From DASVTR01 sp036387475 (GTDB taxonomy: Bacteria > Acidobacteriota > Blastocatellia > Pyrinomonadales > Pyrinomonadaceae), in NCBI GenBank assembly GCA_036387475.1, contig DASVTR010000013.1:1-64000 (forward strand): a stretch of 64,000 nt of DNA, written 5' to 3'. The notes beneath the pieces are model-generated. The model made no database searches. It worked only from the letters and a program-made list of their open reading frames with translations, and was not told the DNA's origin. Shown piece by piece: positions 19,656 to 28,386 of this stretch. Numbering within the stretch: the first letter of the stretch is position 1; each line of letters starts with the position of its first letter. The position numbers were made by a program, and so were the translations under genes.

Positions 19656-20795
19656 ATGCACGCGCGCCAGCCCAAGCAGGAAGAGCAGACGAATCATCTC
19701 GCCGACCGCTTGCGCCAGAGAATCCGGCGCAGCGGCCCTGTCACTTTTCACGAGTGGATGACGGCGGCCCTCTACGACCCTGTGGAGGGCTACTACTATC
19801 GCCGCGACCTGACGCGGTGGGGAAGAACGGGTGACTATCGAACCAGCCCTGAGCGCAGCCCCCTTTTCGCCGCCACCTTCGCGCGCTATTTCGCACGGCT
19901 TTACGAAGAACTCGGAGCGCCAGCCCGCTTCACTATCGTCGAAGGGGGCGCAGGCGCGGGCCATTTCGCAGCGGGCGTCTTAGAGACTCTGCGGCGGGAT
20001 TATCCGAAGATTTTCGCCGCGACTCGATACGTTATTGATGAAGCGAGCAATGATGCCACGGAGCGTGCGCGAGCGACTCTGAATCCGTTTACGGAGCGCG
20101 TCGAGTTTCAATCTTTCACGAAGAAAGAAGCGCCTCTCGGCGAGGCGATTGTTTTTGCTAACGAGCTTTTGGATGCCTTTCCCGTTCATCGTGTAACGAT
20201 GCGCGCAGGGCAATTGTTGGAGCTATGCGTCGGCTGCGACGCGGCGGGTGGCTTCGTCTGGGTCGAGTGCGAGCCGAGCACGCCGCGTCTTGTTGATTAT
20301 CTTCAACGCCTACAGGTAAAACTCGCGGAAGGACAGACAGCAGAGATAAACCTTGAAGCCGTAGACTGGATTGCGCGAGTCGCATCCATTCTACAACGCG
20401 GTTTCCTCATCATGGTTGATTATGGCGCGGAAGCCGATGAACTTTACAACTCAAACACGCGTCGCTCAGGCACGCTGCGGGCCTTTCATCAACATCAATT
20501 TGCAGACGACGTGCTGGCGCATCCCGGCCAACAGGATTTGACGACGACTGTGGATTGGACTTCTATCAAAAACGCGTGTGCGCAAAGCGGATTGCAAACA
20601 GTGCTCTTTGAGCGACAGGACAGATTTCTGCTACAGGCGGGGCTGCTCGAAGAACTGGAGCGGCTCTCGGCTAACGCTTCGAGCGAGGCCGTAGCCGCGA
20701 GCTTGCGCGTTAGCGCCCGCCACATGATTTTGCCCGACGCGATGAGCGCCAGCTTTCAAGTCCTCGTGCAAAAAGCGATGACGGATAAGATATGA
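19656..20795 (+). CDS. SAM-dependent methyltransferase, MidA/NDUFAF7 family
   Basis: The 379-residue product contains GPVTFHEWMTAALYDPVEGY and GRTGDYRTSPERSPLFAATF at the N-terminus, which are characteristic of the MidA (DUF185) family. A SAM motif FTIVEGGAGAGHFAAGVL lies near residues 90-107. The mitochondrial member NDUFAF7 methylates an arginine of complex I NDUFS2; bacterial roles are less clear. FANELLDAFPVHRV and MVDYGAEADELY are also typical. It is followed by tyrS with a 168-nt gap. Confidence 0.88.
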   Translation: MHARQPKQEEQTNHLADRLRQRIRRSGPVTFHEWMTAALYDPVEGYYYRRDLTRWGRTGDYRTSPERSPLFAATFARYFARLYEELGAPARFTIVEGGAGAGHFAAGVLETLRRDYPKIFAATRYVIDEASNDATERARATLNPFTERVEFQSFTKKEAPLGEAIVFANELLDAFPVHRVTMRAGQLLELCVGCDAAGGFVWVECEPSTPRLVDYLQRLQVKLAEGQTAEINLEAVDWIARVASILQRGFLIMVDYGAEADELYNSNTRRSGTLRAFHQHQFADDVLAHPGQQDLTTTVDWTSIKNACAQSGLQTVLFERQDRFLLQAGLLEELERLSANASSEAVAASLRVSARHMILPDAMSASFQVLVQKAMTDKI

Positions 20796-20828
20796 CAGGT
20801 ATTTAATTGCAGCGCTTCCTGCCTGATG

Positions 20829-20856
20829 TTAAAGTTTCTCGCATCACGCTTATACT
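20829..20856 (+). promoter_or_regulatory. candidate tyrS promoter
   Basis: TTAAAG (20829-20834) and TATACT (20851-20856) are separated by 16 bp. The -10 box is a good match and the -35 is weak. It leaves a leader of about 100 nt; no T-box motif was recognised there. Confidence 0.35.
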
Positions 20857-20963
20857 ATTTTGAGTGGATATTGAGTTGACGCCTGGGCCTACTCATCAGT
20901 GGATGTTGCTTCATTCGCCGACATCCTGATGCGCCCGATAAGTGCCCGACTGTGAATTGATAT

Positions 20964-22274
20964 ATGAGCATCTTTGACGAATACAACTGGAGGGGCATGA
21001 TTTCAGACGCCACGCCGGGTCTGGACGAACGCCTTTCGTCGGAGCGCGTCACCGCCTATATAGGTTTCGATCCGTCAGCCAGCAGCCTGCACGTAGGCTC
21101 TTTACTGCCAGTGATGGCGCTGGCTCGCCTGCAACGCTACGGACATAGGCCGCTCGCCATCGTCGGCGGCGGCACAGGTTTAATCGGAGACCCAAGCGGT
21201 AAAACGCAGGAGCGATTGTTACTGACGAAAGAAAAGGTCGAAGAGAATCTACAGGGCTTGCGCAATCAACTGGAAAGATTCCTGGACTTCGAGGCTCAGG
21301 AAAATCCGGCCTTGATTATTAACAATGCCGAGTGGCTGACGACGATACATCTGATGGATTTTTTGCGGGACGTGGGAAAGCATTTCACCGTCAATTACAT
21401 GCTGGCGAAAGAGTCCGTCTCGCGCAGGCTTGAGCAGGAGCAGGGGATTTCTTACACAGAGTTTAGTTACATGCTGCTGCAAGCTTACGACTTTTACGTG
21501 CTTAATAGTCGTTACGATTGTACGCTGCAAATGGGCGGCAGCGATCAGTGGGGAAATATCCTCGCGGGCATCGAGTTGACGCGGCGGCTGGGCGGCGGGC
21601 GGACGGACGGGCTGGTCTTTCCGCTGGTCACGAAGGCTTCGGGCGTCAAGTTTGGCAAGACAGAGGCGGGCGGAAATATCTGGCTGGATGAGAAACTCAC
21701 TTCGCCCTATCAATTTTATCAATTCTGGCTCAACACGGAAGACAGAGATGTTATTACTTATCTGAAGTATTTCACATGGCTTTCACGTGAAGAGATAGAG
21801 CAACTAGGGGAGTCGGTCAAAAGCGCGCCCGAACAGCGCGAAGCCCAAAAGATACTGGCGCGCGAAGTGACGGCGATGGTTCATGGTGAAACGGCTGTCG
21901 CCAGAGCCTTGAAGGCTTCAAGGGTTCTTTTTGGCGAAGAGTTTTCCGGTCTGAGCGCCGGAGAGATTCTGGACATCTTCAGTGAAGTGCCCTCCACCAC
22001 ACTTCCGCGCACTCTCTTTGAAGGAGATGGAACGACCATTGTTAATGTGGCCGTCCAGTGCGAATGGAATAAATCGGACGACGAGAGTCGAGAGCCATTG
22101 ACAAAGGGTGAGACGCGACGGCTGATTCAAGGCGGCGGCCTGTATCTAAACAATCAACGCGTGACCAGCGACAAGCAACTTATCACTCTCGCCGACCTCA
22201 TCGAAGGACAAGTGCTCGTCCTGAGAAAAGGGCAGAAGCAGTATCACCTTGCTCGCGTTCAGGGCGATAGTTGA
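20964..22274 (+). CDS. tyrS: tyrosyl-tRNA synthetase
   Basis: TyrRS charges tRNA-Tyr in the cytoplasm. The 436-residue product has the HIGH-like motif HVGS in FDPSASSLHVGSLLPVM, the tyrosine-binding AYDFYVLN, and GGSDQWGN. The KMSKS-type loop is KFGKT in KASGVKFGKT. The C-terminal S4-like domain is present (RRLIQGGGLYLNNQRV, VLRKGQKQYHLARV). Length and architecture match bacterial TyrRS type 1. Its 3' end overlaps the minus-strand gene by 16 nt. Confidence 0.97.
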   Translation: MSIFDEYNWRGMISDATPGLDERLSSERVTAYIGFDPSASSLHVGSLLPVMALARLQRYGHRPLAIVGGGTGLIGDPSGKTQERLLLTKEKVEENLQGLRNQLERFLDFEAQENPALIINNAEWLTTIHLMDFLRDVGKHFTVNYMLAKESVSRRLEQEQGISYTEFSYMLLQAYDFYVLNSRYDCTLQMGGSDQWGNILAGIELTRRLGGGRTDGLVFPLVTKASGVKFGKTEAGGNIWLDEKLTSPYQFYQFWLNTEDRDVITYLKYFTWLSREEIEQLGESVKSAPEQREAQKILAREVTAMVHGETAVARALKASRVLFGEEFSGLSAGEILDIFSEVPSTTLPRTLFEGDGTTIVNVAVQCEWNKSDDESREPLTKGETRRLIQGGGLYLNNQRVTSDKQLITLADLIEGQVLVLRKGQKQYHLARVQGDS

Positions 22275-23566
22275 GCTTGAAAGATTTGCCGGGAGGCGAG
22301 GACGCTGGCAATTGGTGACGATGAGTTATCGTCACGCAATCGCTCCAGCAACGGCCTGACCTCTGGAAAACTCAATCCCTCGCCATACTTCCAAGTATAT
22401 TCGCTCAAGCCTGCGACTGCGTTCCATGTCGGATGATAGCGGTCGTAAATATCCTTCGCATTCACTGCGCCCCAACTGCCGTCCGCGTTCTGGTGCGAGA
22501 GATAGTATTCCATGCCAGCGCGCATCAGTGGATCAGCGCTGGTCAAACCGAAGGCTCTTAACGAGTCCATAAACTCGCCCAGCATATCCGCGTCATCCTG
22601 TGCGATGGCTTCCCGCAGATTGTCTTTGAGAAACTGATATTCCTGGGGCAAGAGATTGGGGGAGAGTTTGTACTGGCTGTAATTATTCAGCGTGTAGACT
22701 ATGTGTGTGATGGCGTAGACCGCATCGTAAAAGTCCGGGTTAGTTCCGTTTTCGCTGCCGCGATACGGGCGCAGCGCGGGCAGCCACCTGAGCACATCCG
22801 CGTAACGCGCTCCGAGTTTGACTCCGTAACGCTCACCGCTGTAGGCCGTAATCAGCGCGTCGTACCAGACGAGATAACGGCTTCGCATCTTGAGCGGTCT
22901 CCTGCAAGTGTGACACGCCTTGCTGCCGCGCGGATTATTCGCGCCGTCGTATTCGCACTCCTCCGGCACGTCCGTAGGAGGCGGCTCTGTCAGCGGGTCA
23001 AAGAGCAGATATTCGCGCGCGGTATGGCGCGTAGCGGCACGCCGTATCTGCTCCTTCAATCTCTCATCACGAACATTGAGGCCATCGGCAGCATCACTAC
23101 CGAAAGCCATGTCGGCGATCACGCCCGCGTCTGCGTCTCGCGGAAGCGAGCGATGCAGACGCCGCCACTGTTGAGCGCGCTCAACGCCCATCCGATGAGC
23201 CATGCGCCTCAACCCTTCATCCTCAACGACAGTTGAGAGAGTATAAAAACACCAGAGGTAATCGCTGCCGTAGTCTGCAAAGTTTCGAGGAACGAGCGAC
23301 GTGCGATAGATGAACTGTAGGCCACGCCGAAGCGCTCGCGCGCGATCAAGCTCGGTGAAACGCGAGCCTGCCCACAGTGGACTCGTGCGCCTCCTCCGCT
23401 GCTCTTGCGCATTCAACCTATCAAGAACAATGTGCGCCGAGCGTAGAGGAGATGTCTCATACACACGCTCAGCCGAAGGCTCGGAGACCGCGACTGTCAA
23501 ACGAGCGCTGATAAAGATAACGGCTAGCCAAAGCGGTATTCTGAGCATGATATTTTCTCGACCCAT
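22259..23566 (-). CDS. secreted protein with terpene-cyclase-like QW motif, LodAB-linked
   Basis: The 435-residue product has an N-terminal hydrophobic signal (RIPLWLAVIFISARLTVAV). A Cys-rich segment (C…KACHTCRRPLKMR) lies in the middle, perhaps metal-binding. The C-terminal part has SHQNADGSWG, a QW-like motif of the alpha-toroid squalene/prenyltransferase fold, although catalytic DxDD or metal motifs are not evident. It is the last gene of the LodA/LodB operon, 98 nt after lodB. It may be a secreted partner rather than a cyclase. Function not known. Confidence 0.65.
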   Translation of the reverse strand: MGRENIMLRIPLWLAVIFISARLTVAVSEPSAERVYETSPLRSAHIVLDRLNAQEQRRRRTSPLWAGSRFTELDRARALRRGLQFIYRTSLVPRNFADYGSDYLWCFYTLSTVVEDEGLRRMAHRMGVERAQQWRRLHRSLPRDADAGVIADMAFGSDAADGLNVRDERLKEQIRRAATRHTAREYLLFDPLTEPPPTDVPEECEYDGANNPRGSKACHTCRRPLKMRSRYLVWYDALITAYSGERYGVKLGARYADVLRWLPALRPYRGSENGTNPDFYDAVYAITHIVYTLNNYSQYKLSPNLLPQEYQFLKDNLREAIAQDDADMLGEFMDSLRAFGLTSADPLMRAGMEYYLSHQNADGSWGAVNAKDIYDRYHPTWNAVAGLSEYTWKYGEGLSFPEVRPLLERLRDDNSSSPIASVLASRQIFQAQLSP

Positions 23567-23664
23567 ACTGGCAGAAAGCCCTCCGAGTATTAAACACCCG
23601 GAGAGCTTTCCGCAAACTGTAGAACGCAGCTTGATTTAGATAACGCTCTCGAAGGTTGAAACGC

Positions 23665-24777
23665 TCAAAGCTGTTTGCCCCGGCCAGAGAATTGAGCATG
23701 ATGACGACGTCGCCAGAAAGGCGAGGTGGGCCATCGCTGCTCAGCGCTGTAGTACTGCAAGCGCGTATCCATGTAGCTTTGAAAGCCACGCGTCAGCGTG
23801 TCTGCGTATTCCTGTAGCGCCGTCTGGCTTCCCGACTGCGCGGCAAGCACGGCCTTCGCCGCGCTTTGACCTGATACCAAAGCCTTCAAAACTCCCTGAG
23901 ATGATAAAGGGTCGAAGGTCATAGCCGCGTCTCCGGTCGCCAACCAGTTCTTGGATACAGCAACTCGCAGGCAACTGTCGGCGGCGAAACGACGGAAAAC
24001 GTTGGGAGCTATCAGTTGGCCCAGCCTGCTCCGTGTCAATTCCGACTCCTGTAACCGCTCGTAAAAATACTCAAGCGCCTTCTCCTGAGCCGATGGAATC
24101 AGGTCGGCGTCTGTCATAAACGCAAGAATCAGCACGTTTCCGGGCAGACCGCTGGAGTACCACCAGCCTTCCGGGCAGGCTTCGATCACCGCTCTGGCCT
24201 CGTTAGAGCTGAGAGCATCTGTCATATTAAAGAATGCCGCGCAGCCCACAAGCCTGTCCAGACGCAGGCAGCGATTGATGCCTTGAGTTAAGCCCCCGGC
24301 ACGTCCTCTGGCTTCAATCACATAATCTGCGAAAAACTTCAGCTTGCCGTCCTTGTGCTTAGCCTCTACCACCCATCGCCCATCGGCTTCCTGAGTACAA
24401 TGCTGGACAGAGGTGGCAAGAAAGAGACTGGCCCCGGCTTGACGGGCTGCATCGGCTAACATGCGGTCGAACAGGGCGCGGTTGACGTGCCAGCCGCAGC
24501 CGTAGGGGTTAAAGAGAAAATCGTTTTCATACGGCTGCGGGCTTCCCCAGCAGGAGACTATTCCGGGAGATTCCAGATGCCCTGCATTTTTGAATTGTTC
24601 CCAGACTCCCAGTTGTTGCAGGGGAACGCAAATCTCCGGCGGGAATGTCTCCCCTATTCGTTCGGTGTCATAGGTTGTGCGCTCAATTAAAGCGACTCTT
24701 AATCCGGCTCCGGCCAGAACAATAGCAGCGGCGCTTCCCGCCGGGCCACCGCCGATAATCGCGACATCCGTTTTCAT
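23665..24777 (-). CDS. lodB: LodB-like FAD-dependent monooxygenase
   Basis: This flavoprotein has the Rossmann FAD motif DVAIIGGGPAGSAAAIVLAG at the N-terminus, TERIGETFPP, and the GD motif NWLATGDAAMTFDPLSSQG. It resembles LodB and tryptophan-halogenase/geranylgeranyl-reductase-like flavoproteins. LodB is known to be required for making the cysteine-tryptophylquinone (CTQ) cofactor of LodA. Placement 14 nt after the LodA-type gene supports this role. 370 residues matches the family. No signal peptide is seen. Confidence 0.88.
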   Translation of the reverse strand: MKTDVAIIGGGPAGSAAAIVLAGAGLRVALIERTTYDTERIGETFPPEICVPLQQLGVWEQFKNAGHLESPGIVSCWGSPQPYENDFLFNPYGCGWHVNRALFDRMLADAARQAGASLFLATSVQHCTQEADGRWVVEAKHKDGKLKFFADYVIEARGRAGGLTQGINRCLRLDRLVGCAAFFNMTDALSSNEARAVIEACPEGWWYSSGLPGNVLILAFMTDADLIPSAQEKALEYFYERLQESELTRSRLGQLIAPNVFRRFAADSCLRVAVSKNWLATGDAAMTFDPLSSQGVLKALVSGQSAAKAVLAAQSGSQTALQEYADTLTRGFQSYMDTRLQYYSAEQRWPTSPFWRRRHHAQFSGRGKQL

Positions 24778-24791
24778 CGAAGAGCTTTCGA

Positions 24792-26471
24792 TTACGGCAT
24801 CTCCCTCTCAGACTCGTGGAAACGAGACGGGCTGGCCGGGTTCTGCGCCGGAATGACTATGCCAAGTAAAGACCATCGCTCGACCAGATCAACGTGGCTG
24901 CTGATTCCTCTGGCCCATTCTTTCGTCGCAGATGTATTCGGGCTGACCCGAACCTGATTGGGGCGTTGCGCAGGCCACCAGTTATCACCACACTTCAGAA
25001 AGTCTGCCTGCCACGGTAAGGCCGCCCGCTTAGTCATGTCGCCCGGCGTAACCCCGGTCGGATCATCTTCGGAAGCCGCATGGCGTAGACGAAACGCTTC
25101 CGCATAAATCTGCGGGTTACGTAATATCCAACCCACCTCTATCCCTGGGAAGAAACCGCCGCCGCAAGCTGCTTCCATTGACGCACGGTCAAGACCGTCG
25201 GATGTCACCTCGTTAGACAGAGCGGGCACGCCTTGCCAGTCAGGGACGAACTCTCCCAGAGACCATCTGCGGAGCATTTCGAATTGGGTTCGCGTCACCG
25301 TGAGGCGAAGCGACTCCGGCTCAATGCCTCCCGTCCCGTCGTTGTGCAGACGAGGCATGTTGCGATCAGGCGGCCCATTGAGGTTATCCGGGTCGCGAAT
25401 GCGGCCAAAGATGGCAGAGCGGATGTTCTCGTTCGGGTCTTCGCCGGGCTGCGGCGCAGCGCCCAGTTCAGCGAAATCAACTATCGCCGACGGATGGCTC
25501 GCCGCTTGCCGTATGACCCACCTGTACTCGAAGGCTCGCCTGAGAATCGGGTAGATGTCTCTGGTGAAAGAGGGCCTGAAGCCTGCCTGAAACTGTCTAG
25601 TATTGGGATCGAAGATGTTCGGGTCGAAGCCCATCTCTCTTAACGCCAAATCGTAGAGTATATCGTAGATAGTCACTATGTTTTCGATGGGCGGAGCGTA
25701 ATCGGGTGGGCCGACGATGAGCCACGAAGGCGCGACTTCCGCCGACGTTCCATCCTCAAAAACCACACGCGCCATGACCGAACCGTCCGATACATCATCG
25801 AACCACTTGTCATTGTTGACGAAGCTCCCCAGCCTGCCATCTGCGGGCACTGCGTCGGCCTCCGCAGCCCCTGTAGTGCCGAACCCGCCCGCCAGCAGCA
25901 GACGCCCTTTCTCGTCAGTCTCCATTGTGCCGAGAGACCTGATCTCTTTTCCTCCAAAGAGCGGGCCGGGCCAGGTCTCTGCAAACCCACCGCCATTACC
26001 CTGCTCGATTTCTATTCTCTGGCCGGGTGCCGTCAGGCTGCGAGGGCCGGGATTAATAATCAATCTGCGGCGTCGTTCTTCGGGCTGGCTCGGCGGAATC
26101 CATTCCTGATTTCGCACGGGCCAGTCGGGCGGATAGGGGACTCCCTCCGTCACATCTCCGGTAATGCCGCGTATATCGTCGAACTTAAACCAGATGGCTT
26201 TCTTGTTGGCAAGGTGGACAGTCCATTCTATTCGTGCGACTCCGCCTTCTCCGGCGAAGACTGGGCGCGAAGGGGCATCGGGTTGTTCGTCGTCGTGCTC
26301 GAACACCCAGAACCGGGCGGCCTGTCGCCTTAAATTCTTGCTGGCATCTCGGTAGTGACCGTCTTCCGGGCGCGCGAAGGTTCCGGGTATCTCAGGCCCG
26401 ATGAAGAATTCATTACTGGTGCCAACTCTGGCAATGCCAATTGAAGGGTGAATTTTGTAAATCTTGGTCAT
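24792..26471 (-). CDS. lodA: LodA-like CTQ-dependent amino-acid oxidase
   Basis: LodA-type enzymes oxidatively deaminate amino acids (lysine epsilon-oxidase in Marinomonas, glycine oxidase GoxA) and produce H2O2. The 559-residue product starts with the signature IHPSIGIARVGTS and has EVGWILRNPQIYAEAF and TPGDMTKRAALPWQADFLKC. The C494 and W498/W499 region (LKCGDNWWPAQRPNQV) is the likely site of the CTQ cofactor; assignment of the exact cross-linked pair would need alignment. Proximity to lodB fits. The substrate cannot be inferred. Confidence 0.87.
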   Translation of the reverse strand: MTKIYKIHPSIGIARVGTSNEFFIGPEIPGTFARPEDGHYRDASKNLRRQAARFWVFEHDDEQPDAPSRPVFAGEGGVARIEWTVHLANKKAIWFKFDDIRGITGDVTEGVPYPPDWPVRNQEWIPPSQPEERRRRLIINPGPRSLTAPGQRIEIEQGNGGGFAETWPGPLFGGKEIRSLGTMETDEKGRLLLAGGFGTTGAAEADAVPADGRLGSFVNNDKWFDDVSDGSVMARVVFEDGTSAEVAPSWLIVGPPDYAPPIENIVTIYDILYDLALREMGFDPNIFDPNTRQFQAGFRPSFTRDIYPILRRAFEYRWVIRQAASHPSAIVDFAELGAAPQPGEDPNENIRSAIFGRIRDPDNLNGPPDRNMPRLHNDGTGGIEPESLRLTVTRTQFEMLRRWSLGEFVPDWQGVPALSNEVTSDGLDRASMEAACGGGFFPGIEVGWILRNPQIYAEAFRLRHAASEDDPTGVTPGDMTKRAALPWQADFLKCGDNWWPAQRPNQVRVSPNTSATKEWARGISSHVDLVERWSLLGIVIPAQNPASPSRFHESEREMP

Positions 26472-26503
26472 GAGATTTTCTCCTTGTGGACAGTGCTTGG
26501 GAG

Positions 26504-27952
26504 TTAAGCTTCGATTGCTGCTAGCATCGAGTCGTCTTGGTATCGCAAACTGTTAATCAAGTCCAGGTCATCGCTTGAGGGTTGGTTAGGGGCTGGCAGA
26601 TTTTCTAACTCCCCCATTAATTGTCGGGCCTCCATTAATGCTTCACGCAGTTGTAGGCGAAGGCCGCTGGCGTCCGTCGGGAAACTGCCGTCCGGCAATT
26701 CGAAAGGAACGCCCGCGACTTCACCCGCAGGGCTGTCCGGATGAAGGGGCAGATTGTTCAGCCGTGTGACGATAATCTTTATATTATTCCTCATCTCGTT
26801 TTCCAATGAGGTTGAGATGAGGGCCGAACGGCCCAGAGTGCTTCCGTCGTCTGAGGTGCGCGGCTGCAACATTGCCAACCCCAACTCTATCAGCACGAGA
26901 CGGTAACGAACGTTCAGCAGCTTGGCCCATCGCAACGCGGCTTCATGTGTGATGCGGCTTTGCTCCATTGTCGGGTCGCCGTCGGCGAATGTGTTGGGGT
27001 TGACCGGGACGCCGATAATATAGTCCGCGAGTTCCGTGGCGAACTTTTCGTATGTGTCGAGAAATCTTTCGAAGTGTGAATCCTGAAGAAGCTTCCACCC
27101 TTCGCCTTGCTGTGCGATCATATCCAGAGCAATTAGAGCGTCATATCTGGAGCGAATGATGAGGATAAACACGTTCTCAGATGGTGGGCCAAACTCCTCC
27201 GGCAGCGCCTGGCGCTCCTCAAACATATTGGTGAAGTCTGAGTCGGACAGATGACGACCGGGGGGCATTAAATCAACAGGCAGGTCAGGCCAGAGCGGAT
27301 GCGGTTCGTCCGTCGGTTGAAAGAGCCAGAAAAGATAGGCAAACAAGATGCCCACATGATTAACCATCCGCCCGGCCTTCTGCTCTGCCCTTTGAAATAT
27401 CGGCTCGACCCTGGCCCGCAGGGCTGCGTCCTGAATCGTTTCCGGTGAGGGGCTTTCAGCCGTGACGTACTTTGCCAAAGATTCCAGTGAAAGCGGCTCG
27501 AAGCGTATCGGAAATGGAAAGTTACCCGCCGATTTCTTGCCGAAATCGGTCTCATCGCGGTTCAAGTAGATGCTCGCACCGATGGACAACAGCAAGTTCT
27601 GGGCTGTAATCAAATGGCCCATCTCCTCTACGGCAGTCTTGATGAGTTGTTTTTGCCGTTGCCGCACGGCAAGGGGCGCGCCCGCTGCTCTAATGGAGTA
27701 GGCGGCATACAGGTACTGTACCAACAGCGCATGTTCGACTTCGGAAACCGCGTTCAATAAGAATTCGGCCTCCTTGACGGGCGGCGTATCTGGCGGTGCT
27801 CTGGGAAGGCCGACCTTTTGAATGGCTTCTCTGAGTGCCGCCGCTCCACTGGAGAGTTCCGGCGAGGCAGAAGCAAAAGCTGCTTTGTCAGCTTCCGCCT
27901 CTTGATGAGTCAATTTCACCCAGCGCAATTTCGGGAATACAGTGTTTTTCAT
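26504..27952 (-). CDS. ferritin-like diiron-type protein, first gene of the LodAB operon
   Basis: The 482-residue product has a ferritin-like helical domain. Key residues include E71-x-E73-H74 (VSEVEHALLVQYLYAAYSI) and E109, E110, H113 (KTAVEEMGHLITAQNLLLS), a diiron-like ligand pattern. Similar domains occur in VioB-like iminophenylpyruvate dimer synthases. The rest is largely helical. It is the first of four minus-strand genes, followed by lodA after 32 nt. It could handle peroxide or amino-acid-derived imines produced by LodA, but this is inference. Confidence 0.82.
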   Translation of the reverse strand: MKNTVFPKLRWVKLTHQEAEADKAAFASASPELSSGAAALREAIQKVGLPRAPPDTPPVKEAEFLLNAVSEVEHALLVQYLYAAYSIRAAGAPLAVRQRQKQLIKTAVEEMGHLITAQNLLLSIGASIYLNRDETDFGKKSAGNFPFPIRFEPLSLESLAKYVTAESPSPETIQDAALRARVEPIFQRAEQKAGRMVNHVGILFAYLFWLFQPTDEPHPLWPDLPVDLMPPGRHLSDSDFTNMFEERQALPEEFGPPSENVFILIIRSRYDALIALDMIAQQGEGWKLLQDSHFERFLDTYEKFATELADYIIGVPVNPNTFADGDPTMEQSRITHEAALRWAKLLNVRYRLVLIELGLAMLQPRTSDDGSTLGRSALISTSLENEMRNNIKIIVTRLNNLPLHPDSPAGEVAGVPFELPDGSFPTDASGLRLQLREALMEARQLMGELENLPAPNQPSSDDLDLINSLRYQDDSMLAAIEA

Positions 27953-28386
27953 TTAATTCACTTACCCCTGACACACCATCTATCTAATATGAGAATAGGG
28001 GGCAAAATATTTCGTTGAAGCAAGCAAAATATTTCGTCAAGACAGGCACGGCCTTTCAAATAGGTTTGAGAACCCCTTCGCTTGAAGACTCCAACATATT
28101 TAGAATTGCACATCGCGCCGACTCCCAAAATTGGCCTTGTCATAACAGAAATAAAGGAAGCAGTGGAACATTACCGGCCCGCAGCATATAAGCCAATATG
28201 TAGCCAGCCAACGGCAATAGCTAGTACGGAAGAGTAAGCAGCGCGAAGGTATTAAATGCCCAATGAAGAGTTGGTTGACGACGTGCAGGGTTCGGCCAGC
28301 ACGTGGGTCTGTTGAAAGAGAAGTTCGCGGGAAGGAAGACTAAGGGGCTTAACTTTGATTCCGTTACACAAACTTCCAGACGAGTC
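27953..28386 (-). other. intergenic region upstream of the LodAB operon
   Basis: There is no credible gene. It probably contains the promoter of the minus-strand ferritin-like/lodA operon and the 3' end of the KaiC-like gene's unit. Local sequence is more AT-rich than the flanks. A pair of direct repeats lies at 28002-28037. No clear terminator hairpin was identified. Confidence 0.5.
28002..28037. promoter_or_regulatory. two direct repeats, candidate operator
   Basis: The 14-mer gcaaaatatttcgt occurs at 28002-28015 and 28024-28037, exactly 22 bp apart (two helical turns), with a palindromic aaatattt core. It lies 50-85 bp upstream of the ferritin-like start at 27952, so a regulator could bind both copies on one face of the helix. 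Confidence 0.5.
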
